Assembly: GCA_947069175.1 (NCBI GenBank)
Contig: CAMTDV010000028.1
Coordinates: 66,820,157-66,884,156 of the forward strand
DNA length: 64,000 bases
Direction of reading: 5' to 3'
Origin: Scalesia atractyloides
Lineage: Eukaryota > Streptophyta > Magnoliopsida > Asterales > Asteraceae
The stretch's first letter is position 1, and each line of letters starts with the position of its first letter. The translations under genes and the position numbers were made by a program. Positions 32,921-43,457 of the stretch are shown piece by piece. The notes under the pieces were generated by a model, which had not been told where the DNA came from, searched no databases, and worked only from the letters and a program-made list of their open reading frames with translations.

Positions 32921-33414
32921 CAATATAACCGACCGAACCGGTCAATGGTCAACAGTCATGGTCAGCGGTAAACGGTCAAAGTCAAAAAGTCAACACTTTT
33001 TTTATTATTTTTATTTATTTATTTAATTTAAAAATCAATTAAAAAACTTAAAAATAAATGTTTTTAAAGTTAGAAAATAGCCTTAAACTCACAAAAATAT
33101 ATCCAAAAATCCTATTAAAATTTATTAATAAAATCCGCTTATTTACCGAACCATTATGTTATTATCTAGGTTAGTTTCTCTTGTGGTTAAATCAAAATTC
33201 GTGCGCATTCATCACCAATCCAAGAAACGCAACCACTGTGAGTGAATTCTTACAAATTCCCTTTTTTATTCATGTTTTGGGGTGTATCATGTGTCGCTTA
33301 AACTAATTCGCTTATTCAAACTCGTGCTATACCATATTATGATCTAAACTTAGAATGTAAATATTGTTTTGTTGTGATGTATTACATATTATCAAGTTGT
33401 ATACAAATTATTTG

Positions 33415-33570
33415 TTAGGCCCATCAGTTCCTCGTGGAGACGAGTTGAACAACGCGTGCCTTAAAACTCATTCATTAGGCCCATCAGTTCGTAGAACAAC
33501 GCGCGCCTCAAAACTCATTCATTAGGCCCATCAGTTCCTCGTGGGAGACGAGTTGAACAACGCGTGCCTC
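33415..33570 (+). repeat. Three copies of the CCCATCAGTTCCTCGTGGG repeat
   Basis: Units start at about 33417, 33478 and 33525; the middle one is shortened. Each full unit contains CTCGT...ACGAG, a small hairpin. The 5' LTR has one copy (about 27570). Confidence 0.75.
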
Positions 33571-33992
33571 AAAACAATCAATTGTTGTATGTGTGTGAAA
33601 TATTTAATATTATGTGTATTGTGAATAAATTTACATCTACATTTACTCATATGTGGTTATGCACTTTATTTTATAATCAATTCAATAAACTTGTTTAAAT
33701 GTTTTTCATAGGATTCACTCGCCAACCTTTTATTGATCCAAAAACCATTTTTACACATGATACAGGTGAATATGATGAAGCAAGGAAAACATAGGGAAAG
33801 TGCCTTAGAAGAAAAATAATGAAGGATAGAAAGATGTATAGAACATGTTGTACTAGTATGATTTGATTGAATGATCTTCTTTAAAATTGTAATAATAAAT
33901 ATGAAACGTTATAATAAATGTCATGAGCTTTGATGAAAACCCAATCATGGCCCGATCACCTTTTCCGCTGCGGGTCGGGGTGTGACAGGAAC

Positions 33993-34209
33993 ATCTTGTA
34001 GGGGTTAAGACCCCCTCCTGAGGATAGAGGGTAGGTAGTCAGCGAGAAAGTCTACTAGCCAAACTATTAGATTTTCCCATGAAAATTTAATTATAGTTAC
34101 CTGCTGGTGGGTTAGGAACACCTGCCAGAGCAGCATTCACGTGTTGTTGGATTAAAGCGGCCAATTCTTCAGCTGACATGTTGAGATTTCTGCGGCGACC
34201 GGTTGCCAT
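33993..34209 (-). pseudogene. Element B gag, N-terminal exons
   Basis: Starts MATGRRRNLNMSAEELAAL at 34209. The unspliced frame stops at about 34087. If bases 34100-34018 are removed as an intron, the frame goes on as GGGLNPYKMFLDAKP into the part at 25534 across the TR-GAG insertion, which is what the gag family should look like here. The gag is then broken by a frameshift at about 25490. Confidence 0.7.
34018..34100 (-). other. Probable 83-nt intron in element B gag
   Basis: Minus strand begins GTAACT, is AT-rich, has a branch-point-like CGCTGAC followed by a pyrimidine-rich CCTACCCTCTATCCTCAG end. Removing it restores the gag frame. Confidence 0.65.
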
Positions 34210-34468
34210 TTCAGATCTTCGCAAGACAACACAAACACACACCGATAAGTATATATCCAATATAGTTATCATATTCCACCCTTAAATGATCACACAATTT
34301 ATGTCAACCCAACAAATTAAACAATCAAAAGGAACATTCGATTAAATAAATTGTAATGTCTCACAAAATACCAACCAAACATATCAGTTTAATTATAAAA
34401 TTTTCAAGTTCAAACATAAGTGGAAACAAACAAACTAAAGGAAACAAAACGGAGATTGGCGAGACGAG

Positions 34469-35113
34469 TTAGTCATCTATGTCTCCATCTCCCAAGTCGC
34501 TATCACTGTCGTCTTCCTCTTTAGCGTTTTCAGCTTCAACAGCCGGGTCCTGTTCTGGCTCTTCTTCCTCCGGATCCTTCTCCGGGTCTTCCTCTGGATC
34601 CTCCTCTTCGTCTTCTACTGGCGCTGGAGGGGCCGGTGCTGGTGCGGGTACTGGGATAGGTGGTGCTTGGTTCTGCTCCAATTCGTGAATCCTCCAGCTG
34701 GACTAAATAACTCTGTCTTCGAGCCATTCAGCCCTCAGCTGCTCAGCACGAAGGTCCTTAGCTAAAATGCTTCGAACTCTCTTATTCTCATCTTGCTCTT
34801 CCTCGAGCTCTTCAGTTTTACCAGTCAGCTGACGTATCAGCCATCCCTGTGCTTTGATAGTCTCTTGCATTCTCTCCAGCTGTTCCTGTTGTTTCCTTAG
34901 CACAGCTCTAAGTAGATCGTCCCCCACTCCTGAATAGTTGACCGGTTTGACCGGTACAGCGGTGGTTGGACGGGAGGACGACTCCCCTTCTAGAGCAAGT
35001 CTTTTCCTGGCAGCTGAGCGTGTCTCCACGCCACGAGGTGGTGAGGGTTCGACCATGGGTGCCTTCCCCGGCACCCTTGATTGTCGAGATTTGTCGGATG
35101 ATGATGATGACAT
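34469..35113 (-). pseudogene. Extra ORF before gag in element B
   Basis: Lies between the primer site and gag on the same strand. Frame 35113-34703 (136 codons) begins MSSSSSDKSRQSRVPGK, is Ser/Pro/Arg-rich, then has a Gln/Glu/Leu-rich stretch that looks like a coiled coil. A frameshift at about 34700 leads to 34681-34469, Pro/Ala-rich and then strongly acidic (EEDPEEDPEKDPEEEE). No domain is recognised. An ORF here would be translated ahead of gag on the genomic RNA. Function unknown. Confidence 0.55.
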
Positions 35114-35151
35114 AGCCTGCTGGGTTGGTGTAGTTAGTTACGAGCTGCGTA

Positions 35152-35158
<7 letters not shown>

Positions 35159-35200
<42 letters not shown>
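35159..35200. repeat. (AT)n microsatellite
   Basis: About 20 AT repeats just upstream (minus strand) of the pre-gag ORF. Confidence 0.95.
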
Positions 35201-35203
<3 letters not shown>

Positions 35204-35326
35204 ATAGAACAATTGTAGTATAACACATAACAAGATATCACAGTTCGGTGCCAACTAAGTCTAGTGTCGTGTAACAGCTATAGTTTAGGTCTACTTTAAA
35301 TGCAAACCTGGTTCTCTATAGCTAGA

Positions 35327-35342
35327 GGCTCTGATACCAATC
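35327..35342 (-). promoter_or_regulatory. Primer binding site, element B
   Basis: Minus strand GATTGGTATCAGAGCC immediately after the 5' LTR, complementary to initiator tRNA-Met. Confidence 0.92.
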
Positions 35343-36878
35343 TGTCACACCCTCAATTTCCACTTGCGGAGCATTACCGCGAGGCGTGTGATCAAACCAG
35401 ACTCTCCGACACTAGCAATGTCGAACGACTCTATATGATTTATTTACACGTTTTCCAAAAACATTTTTTGTAAACATGCATAGCCATTTTCAAAATTTCA
35501 AGGTTTCAAAGTTTAGCGGAAGCATTAAAATAAAGTAACGGGCGCCAACATAAACGCCAAAACCAAAATCCCAAAAATTATTCGTAAATAAAGACTCGCT
35601 AAAAATACCTTGATCAAATGCAAGTGAGTGCACCTAGCGCTCCTAGCGTCCTGAGAAACATGCAAAGAAACAAGTGTCAACATTAAAGAAGAGTGAGTTA
35701 ACAGGTTTTTATAAGTTCACAAGTTCGGTTTAAAAGATTGTTTTCCCCCGTTATCCCTAACCCGGGATAACGACATAGTTCCATTATTCCTAACCTGGAA
35801 TAATAAGGTTGGTTCGTAAATAAGTTCAATGTTAACATGTAGGTAGCGAGACTAAAGTTACGTCACGTAAGAGTTCGCGATCGAAGCTGACTGTTGTTGC
35901 CTCTGTGTTGCCAGGTCTATCACTGACCATGGTGAAATTTTGGCCAAATTAATCACCTGTTGACCATTCCCGGTCGGCTAGCACGACTAGCTCGGGTGGG
36001 GCTTGTCGGGCCCACTAGTACTGCTATAATTTCCCCGCTATCTAACCCAATACTAACGATCCGAGAGTTGGTTGAGGAATTCCGTGATAAAGCTACTTAG
36101 TGACCATAACATACATTAACATTAACTTAGTTACCGAATAGTTAACGGTGTTAATTTCGCATAAACGTAAAAGATTGAGTTGTAGAGCGTATACATGTTT
36201 CTCCCCTGTTGTTCAAAACCTGATAAAATAGGGGCTGTGAACTCACCTTAAATTGATCGGTTAGATAAACGCAAAAGAAGTAAATGATGGAACCGCTAAT
36301 CGCGTCCTTAAACGAAGACAACTTACGAACCGGGACAAGCTTGGGATCGAACCGAGAGTTGTAGGGTTTGCGCGACCGGAGGGGGGGGGGCTGCCGTCGC
36401 ACACTTCTAGGGGATTAGGGTTTTGAGTATTTTTTTGAACACCCCATGCATACATACGTATACATAAAGGGCAAGGGGGCGGTTTGGGCTTGCCCTTGGG
36501 CCGCAAGGGTGGGGTGGCGGGTTGGGTTGTGTTCGCAAGGGGGTGTGGGTGGCGGGTTGGGTTTGCTTGGTCGCGAAGTCGAAACGTTTCACAGGCTTGG
36601 TTCGGTTCGGCTTATAAATAGAATTACTAACCGATCATTATAATCTGATAAATAACTACACATAATACGACTCGACAATTACTCATAAATGTCTAATAAC
36701 ATGTAGCACGAAATTCAGATGCAACCCGTTAGAATTTCCAAACATTGTGTATTCCCTAAATACTAAAGTTAGGGTAGTTATTCCGAGCGTGTAATTTAAT
36801 TCTCCGAATTAAATCATCGTAGGAATGAATAACAATAAAGTAGCACGTTTAAGATACCTGAAAAGCCAGGATGTCACA
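35343..36878 (-). mobile_element. 5' LTR of element B
   Basis: 1536 bp, TGTGACATCC...GGGTGTGACA on the minus strand, close to 19459-20993. No tRNA-like modules seen. Confidence 0.92.
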
Positions 36879-36883
36879 GTATG

Positions 36884-37558
36884 TGCAAAGATTCCTCATA
36901 ACAGGTGAATATATTGACCTCATTCATATTTGAAAGTCATCGTTAGATAATTGGTGTTCAGGTCAGTACTTCTGTATAGCAAAGAGACCAAGGTCTAACG
37001 AGGGCTATGATAGATACCAGATGCGGTACGATTTAAGCACTTGAATGATTCTCAATGAGAGCTTCATTTGTGTAGGATTTTGGCCGCATAGGCTCTTTTT
37101 GAAAAGATATCATAGATGTGTCTAGGTCAGCATATGTCTGGATGCAGCAGAAGAGCAACTATGATATCCCCGAATGATTAGCCAATATAAAGACTCGAAA
37201 TCTCAGACTTTGGCAATCTAACAACGCAAGATTTAAGACCATTAAGCCATACGCCGCAACGTGTTACCCGCAAGTTGCACAACATTGTGGGTATTCAGAA
37301 TTCTTGTGTGATCATTAGAGTTTGTCTCCTTTTCGCAGTTTACTTCTACGTATTGCTGAATCTACTGACACGTTGTTGCTTGAGGCCTTAATCTTTTTTC
37401 TGTTTTAAGATCAGAACAAAAGTATTAGCAGTTTTTCTATCATTTCTCGTGCAGGTGCCAAAGAAAAGATCCAGTCTCAACAATATTTTATGGAAAACGT
37501 TGGGCACATTTTATGAGATTGTTATTTATTATGGAAACCAATTTTTTTTAACCAAAGG
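36884..37558 (-). other. copia2 spacer after RNase H
   Basis: No clear coding. It would join 19458 and then lead to the third ORF if element B were absent. Confidence 0.5.
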
Positions 37559-38117
37559 TCAATTCCACTCAAGGAAGTTCACCATTTCTAACCAGGTTAC
37601 CAACTGGTTGAATCGAGCTTTATCAAAGGCTTTCGAAAATATATCAGCTTTTTGTTGCACTGAATCCACTGGCACCACTTGGATGTAACCTTTCTCGTAC
37701 GCATCTCCAATATCATGAGTATGAATTTCGATGTGTTTCGTTATAGAGTAGTGGATAGGATTCTTCACAATCCCAGACATGCTTCATTGTCGATGAATAT
37801 TGGAGTCTTCATGATGTTGATCCCATAATCCAACAACTGATTCTGTATCCAAAGGGCTTGTGAACAGCAACTGTAAGCTGCCGTGTATTCAGCCTGAGCG
37901 GTAGATGTAGGGACTGTTGTCTGCTTTTTGCTCTGCCACGAAATAAGACGATTTCCTAAAAATTGGCAGCCTTCGGAGACAGATTTTCTGTCTACTTTGC
38001 AACCTGCATGATCACTGTCAGAGTAAGCGATTAGATCAAAATTACTATTTTCAAGATACCACAAACCAAGCTTTGGAGTTCCTTTGAGATAGCGAAAGAT
38101 TCTCTTGACGGCAGCAT
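37559..38117 (-). pseudogene. copia2 RNase H
   Basis: Frames 38064-37765 (AYSDSDHAGC, STAQAEYTAA) and 37780-37559 (KHIEIHTHDIGDAYEKG, QKADIFSKAFD) are a copia RNase H domain, shifted against each other by an indel at about 37770. The domain would degrade the RNA strand during reverse transcription. The upstream end meets solo LTR A4 at 38117; the frame goes on at 40762. Confidence 0.9.
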
Positions 38118-38304
38118 TGTAACATTTGTCAAAAACGGGTTTCCAAAACCCGCTCCGTTTTGTAATCGAATATCAAGTTATAAATGTCACGTTGTGTATT
38201 TATGGTTATTTTGATTTTTAATGATACATAATTAATAAACAAACTAAACTATAAAAATTATTTTTGATAAAAAGCGAAAACAAAATAAATAAAAATAAAA
38301 TGTT

Positions 38305-38385
38305 GCTGCCGGGACTCGAACCCGGGTCAGCCGGATTAGAACTTCAAAGACTTAACACTCACACGCTTAACCACTCCGCCACTTG
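38305..38385 (-). other. tRNA-like module M1, LTR A4
   Basis: The most tRNA-like copy: TGGCGGAGTGGTTAAGC D-region, TCTTTGAAGT-like anticodon region, and perfect T-arm CCGGG/CCCGG. The acceptor stem is still missing. Confidence 0.7.
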
Positions 38386-39227
38386 TTTGTTTTCTGTCAA
38401 CTCTAGGAAACAAATATGTCTTATATACAAATCCAGATAAACCGGTTGCGCCAACTGAAAAACTGAAATCGGCTATTCAACCGTCTAAACGTTTGAATAA
38501 TCGCGATTTCAGGTTTATAACCGATTCACCGACGATTTTAATCAATTCAGACTTGAATTGACTTCAATTTTGATCATGATCGGTTTTTATAACCGAAAAT
38601 AATCAAGGTCTGAATTACTTCAATCAAGATCTTCTTCACGACTCAGAAACATTCCACAAACCTCCTATTACATTTCCGCACACTTTACAGTCCACCGGAG
38701 AAGTTTATTTTGCTCGCCGGAAATTTCTGCAAGTTCGCCGGAAAACCGTATTCATCATCAAAACCGTAATTCTTTCAATACCGCCGTAGTTTAACAATTG
38801 TTAAGCTATTTCTAACTCTAACCTTTCAATTGAAATCGAATTCAGACACCGTTATCAGATAATTCCAGTTCGCCGGAAAATTTCTGGAAATCTTTATCTT
38901 CGTCTGCGAAACGGTAAGGACCTTCAAACACACTGTTAACGTTTGTTTATCACTTCAATTCCACGATGAGTTAATCAAAACGGATAATTGTCTTGTTCAG
39001 TTGAAGTGCACAAAAACAGAGACCGACACCTTGCCGGAATCCTGAAATAAACCGTTCATCGGTATGTTTACTTCTGATTATCGTTTCTGCCATTTCATAT
39101 TAGTTTGTACAATGTTTATCTATCGAACTAAACAAGATATAACGATGTAATCTTCTGCCTGTAAAATCTAACGAAGAAGATGAACTGCGATAACATTATA
39201 AGAATAATTAAAACTGGTATTTTGAAC

Positions 39228-39642
39228 GGGTTAGACACACAGTCCAGCGGTGGACTGTGTGCAAATAATACGCGCATGTCACGAGTTCGATCCCTGATAC
39301 ACGCACCCTTTATATAATAAAATGCCTTTTTGATTAAAACTTAACCGGGTTAACTCCGTTAGTTGTTAAGTATAATAAAAATTGGTATATTAACCAAGTT
39401 AGACACACAGTCCAGCGGTGGACTGTGTGTGATGTTAAAGCACAAGTCCCGGGTTCGAAACCTGTTACTGGCACCAGTTTGATGAATTAAAATGTTTTTG
39501 AAATTAAAAGAATTTTGGTTAAATTGAATTAGTATATAAATGTAATTAAAAACAAGATTATTTCGGGTTAGACACGTAGCTCAGTTGGTAGAGCTGCGTG
39601 CACGCGTACGGGAGGTCTCGGGTTCTAGTCTCACCCAGCGCA
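39228..39642 (+). repeat. Three tRNA-like modules, LTR A4
   Basis: Modules at 39228, 39397 and 39564. Stems CACACAGTCCA/TGGACTGTGTG in the first two and CACGTAGCTC/GAGCTGCGTG in the third. Each is preceded by a TATAAnnATAATTAAAA-like stretch. Confidence 0.85.
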
Positions 39643-40184
39643 TACATGCACACTGACCGAACCGGTCAACAGGTCAACAAGTCAACGGTCAACGCAAAAA
39701 TAAACAATTTTTTATATTTTTATTTACTTAATTTAATTTAAAAATCAATTAAAAATACTTAAAAATAATATTTTCAAAGATAGAAAATAGCCTCAAACTC
39801 ACAAAAATATATCTAAAAATTCCATTAAAATCCTTAATAAAATCCACTCATTTACTATATTTTTCCGTTATTATTTAGGTTAGTAATTCTCGTTGTTCAA
39901 TTCTCCCGACTCGTGCGCATCTCATCATCTCCAATCAAACGCACCCAATGTGAGTGAATCTTTACAAATTCCCCGTTTTAATCACGTTTTGGGGTGTATC
40001 ATGTGTCTTGCTATATATTATATTTAAATCATTGTGCATACATCATATCATGAACTTGTGTATTCAGCTTGTTTCAACTGTTTATGTGGTTATTGTTAAA
40101 TTCAATTTATTATTTCAGTACATGCAATTTCATAGGTCGCCGCTCCCCATTACATTATCAGCGTGAACCTGGCGTGCCCACATA

Positions 40185-40279
40185 CGATCGGCTCCGTTTG
40201 ATTGAGCCTTGATCGCACAGACATTTATCATTTTCAGTACATGCAATACGATCGGCTCCGTTTGATTGAGCCTTGATCG
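40185..40279 (+). repeat. Two GATCGGCTC hairpin repeats, LTR A4
   Basis: Two copies of CGATCGGCTC...GAGCCTTGATCG, each able to fold with a 2-base bulge. Confidence 0.75.
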
Positions 40280-40762
40280 CACAGTTTCATTCATGTTATT
40301 TATCGGTATGATGTTGGTATGTTAATGTATGCTATCATATGTTATTGTATGTTATAGTTGTGATTGCTATTGCTACTGCTTGGGTATTTACATTTGCTCA
40401 TTTATGATTATGCACAATTTTTTTATTGATAAACTAATAAGTAAATAAATAATAAATGTTTATCTAACAAGGTTCACTCGCCAACTTATGTTGACCCAAA
40501 AACCCCCATTTTTACACATGATACAGGTGAACCAGCTGCAACCAGAAACACATAGGATTGGACTAGAAGAATAAAATGATTTAGAGTTGGAATTGTTTTG
40601 TTTGGTTTATTTTCTTTGTTTTGTATGAACATGTTTGGATATTTGGGAATGTAATTTTGACTTTAATAAATATGAAACATATTATTAAATATCATGAGCT
40701 TTGGTGATAACCCAATTATGCCCGGACTCTTATTCCGCTGCGGGTCGGGGTGTGACAAGCAT

Positions 40763-41780
40763 CATGCGATTCTTTGGGGTTCGTCTGAAAGCGGGCACAG
40801 AGGCAGACAGCCCACATTATGTCAGGCCTACTAGCGGTCAGATACATTAACGAGCCAATCATCCAGCGATAGAAAGATTTGTTCACTGGCTTTCCTTGAA
40901 GATCTGAAGTGAGTTCCGTCTGAGCAGCAAAAGGAGTGCTGGCGGATTTGCAATCATTCATGTTGTACTTGGAAAGAATATCTCTGATATACTTAGCCTG
41001 ATGAATGAGTATCCCATCCTGTCTCTGCTTCACTTCTAATCCTAAGAAAAATGTGAGTTCTCCCATCATGCTCATCTCGAACTTCGCTTTCATCAACTTC
41101 TCGAACTCCCTGCAAAGAGCTTCATCTGTTGACCCAATGATATCGTCTACGTAGATCTGAATCAACATCACATCTTCTCCAATCCTTTTAGTGAAGTGAG
41201 TCATGTCGATTTTGCCTCTTGAGTATCCACACTCCAGAAGATATGTTGGCAAAGTCTCGTACCATGCTCGAGGAGCTTGGTGAAGACCATATAGAGCTTT
41301 GTCAAGCTTGTAGTATTTTGTGGGGAAGTGAGGATCTTCAAAACCTGGAGGTTGACAGACATAGACTTCTTCTTTCACTTTCCCATACAGAAAAGCACTC
41401 TTTACATCCATTTGCAACACCTTAAAGTTTTTGAACGAAACATCGGCTAAGAAGATTCTGATAGCTTCTAAGCGTGCAACCGGTGCAATAACTTCCTCGT
41501 AGTCAATCCCCTCTTCTTGTTGAAACCCTTGAACCACTAATCTATCCTTATTCTTGATAACTACACCAGGATCGTCCATCTTGTTATGAAACACCCACTT
41601 GGTACCAATTGGATACTTTCCGTCTGGTAGGTCAACGAGTTCCCAGACTTTAAGTTTCCGAAATTGGGCTAATTCTTCTTGCATAGCTTGTACCCAACTT
41701 GAATCTTGAATACTCTTGGGACAGACTGCAAGAGTAAAGCTGCATACAGTCCTGTGTTGATGGTATGTGTTTGTCCGCAT
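40763..41780 (-). pseudogene. copia2 reverse transcriptase
   Basis: An open frame of about 340 codons with the RVT_2 pattern: WELVDLPDGKYPIGTKWVF, VLQMDVKSAFLYG with the first catalytic Asp, and the active site IYVDDIIG, then FFLGLEVKQ and the thumb. It copies genomic RNA into DNA. It meets A4 at 40762, after which codons that happen to be open are LTR sequence. The RT part itself looks intact. Confidence 0.92.
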
Positions 41781-42946
41781 GTTCGAACTCCATCTTCAAC
41801 AGAACCGATGACATTTTCAATTGGATGGTTTCGATTGGTCTTGTACCCTGGATTGGTGTGAGTTTCAACTTGTTGAGGCAGATTAGAAAAATGTTCATCG
41901 ATGTAGATAATTGGAGTTTCGTCTTCTTTGGGTGGTTCATCCACAGCCTGCTGTGAAGAAGAATCATCATGTGCGGATGCATTCTCAGCAGACGTGTCAC
42001 CATTTATTTCGAACATCGGAAGAGTAGGAGAGGAAGAGGCAGGGGTGAAACGGATTGTAAAAGGAGTAAAACCAATGTCTGAGGCATCAAACAATGGTTC
42101 CAATGGAGTGGATTCTGCAGGTTCGGATTTAGTGACGGGTTTATTGATGCTGAAAGTGTTGAATATAATATCCACGTCATAAAACCAGTTCGGAGCGCTT
42201 CAAGTGTTAGTGGAGTTTCCTTCTTGAAAATCAACGTAGTACGATTCAATCACCATCTTGGTCCATTTGTTGTAGACTTGATATGCCTTTTGAGAAGATG
42301 AATAGCCCATGAAGTAGCACACGTCACCGACTGCTTCAAACTTGATCAGATTGTCTTCAGTGTTGAGAAGTGTGCATGAACACCTGAACGGTCTGAAGAA
42401 ATCTATCAGAGGCTTCCTTTTGAAAAGTAGTTCATAGGCTGTCTTTCCATGAGGTTTGACGATAAGAACACGATTCAAAACATAGCATGCTATGTTAACT
42501 GCTTCAGCCCAGAAGATTATGGGAAGTTTAGAGTCGACAAGCATAGTTCTTGCAGCTTCGATAAGAGTTCTATTTTTGCGTTCTGCTACCCCGTTTTGCT
42601 GAGGAGTCCTGGCAGCGCTGTATTGGAGGCGAATTCCCTTATCTTCATAGAAGGAGACAAACTATGATTTTTAAATTCAGTGCCGTTGTCGCTTCTGATG
42701 GAGTTGACTTTAAAGCTTGATCACGTTTTCAATCATGGGAATGAAGCTCTTCAGAATGGATGCCGTTTCGCTTTTTGCTTCAAGAAAGAATACCCATGAA
42801 AACCATGAGAAATCATCTGTAATCACCAAACAATAAGATCTTTTAGCTAAACTTTTAACGTTAATTGGGCCGAAAAGATCCATGTGAAGTAATTGCAGTG
42901 GGGCAGATATCGTATTTACTGCTTTGGACTTATGAGGCTTTTTATG
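41781..42946 (-). pseudogene. copia2 integrase core and integrase-RT linker
   Basis: The integrase core around 42560-42946 includes the third catalytic region (about 42600, QNGVAERKNRTLIEAA-like on the minus strand). Frame 42544-42200 continues with FWAEAVNIACYVLNRVL and KTAYELLFKRKP. Frame 42175-41669 is the acidic, Ser/Pro-rich linker to RT. Small indels at about 42190 and 41670-41780 split the frames. Confidence 0.8.
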
Positions 42947-43457
42947 TTACTTTCCTTGGGCGCATGCGATACACTTTTCAGAAAAAGGAAAATCTTGCAT
43001 AGGTAAACCTCTTACTAGATTTAATTTTGAAAGTTTATTTATGTTCTTAAAATTCACATGCCCCAGACGCCTGTGCCACAATAATGATTCCGATTCAGAT
43101 GCTTTTGAAACAAGACATGTCATTTTCTCAATTGATTTGGCATTTTTCATATTTAGCACGTAGGTGTTATTTTGAAGGGGAGCTCTAAGCATGATCATTT
43201 CTTCAGGGACTGAGTAACCGGGTTTGAGGAATAAGCACTCCGTGTCATTGAACATCGCTGCAATTCCTTTGTCACAGACTTGTGAAACACTCATGAGATT
43301 GTAACACAATTCTGGAACATAGTTCACATTTTCCAAAGTGAGTGCTTCTGACACGACGTCACCCATTCTGACGATTTTTCCTCCCTTTCGTCTCCGGCAA
43401 AGGATACAAAGTCACCATCAATAACTCAAAAGTTGGTAAGCAGATCCTTTAACCCGA
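42947..43457 (-). pseudogene. copia2 protease remnant and pre-integrase domain
   Basis: Frame 43366-42947 (LLWHRRLGHVN, CIACAQG) is nearly identical to copia1. The TGA at 43426-43428 matches the one at 11080-11082. At about 43457 protease sequence joins gag directly; the protease active site and the sequence matching 11113-13310 are deleted. Confidence 0.85.

Larger units (their letters stand above)
25535..33987 (+). mobile_element. Non-autonomous gag-only element (TR-GAG)
   Basis: Two A-type LTRs (2502 and 2611 bp), primer site, leader, one intact gag and a polypurine tract, but no pol. Target duplication ggaac at 25530-25534 and 33988-33992. It inserted into gag of element B. The layout fits the known TR-GAG class, which depends on enzymes from an autonomous partner; element A or its relatives are the obvious candidates. 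Confidence 0.92.
31377..33987 (+). mobile_element. 3' LTR of TR-GAG (A3)
   Basis: 2611 bp, close to A2 but about 109 bp longer, mostly because the CCCATCAGTTCCTCGTGGG repeat is present three times instead of once. TATAAATA at 31911-31918. W-box cluster at about 32939-32996. Confidence 0.92.
19459..36878 (-). mobile_element. Ty3-gypsy element B with nested TR-GAG
   Basis: LTRs of 1535 bp (19459-20993) and 1536 bp (35343-36878) frame a gypsy gag-pol on the minus strand. Flanks gtata (19454-19458) and gtatg (36879-36883) are a probable target duplication with one change. It sits inside the copia2 spacer between RNase H and the third ORF. Removing nested TR-GAG and one ggaac gives about 8.96 kb. 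Unlike A and C, its LTRs show no tRNA-like modules. Confidence 0.9.
38118..40757 (+). mobile_element. Solo LTR A4
   Basis: 2640 bp, TGTAACATTTG...GGGTGTGACA, flanked by agcat at 38113-38117 and 40758-40762. It sits between RT and RNase H of copia2, whose frame is continuous if the LTR and one agcat are removed. Possible donor GGTAAGG at 38913 and acceptor CAG at 39000 enclose 87 nt. W boxes at 39663-39693. Confidence 0.95.

Noticed and set aside
38305..38385. Working tRNA-Ser or tRNA-Leu gene
   Set aside because: T-arm is perfect but no acceptor stem can be formed and no clear anticodon stem is seen.
39564..39642. Working tRNA-Lys-like gene
   Set aside because: D-arm and B box are good, but bases in the acceptor positions do not pair, and the T-stem pairs only partly. 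The same holds in all nine LTRs.
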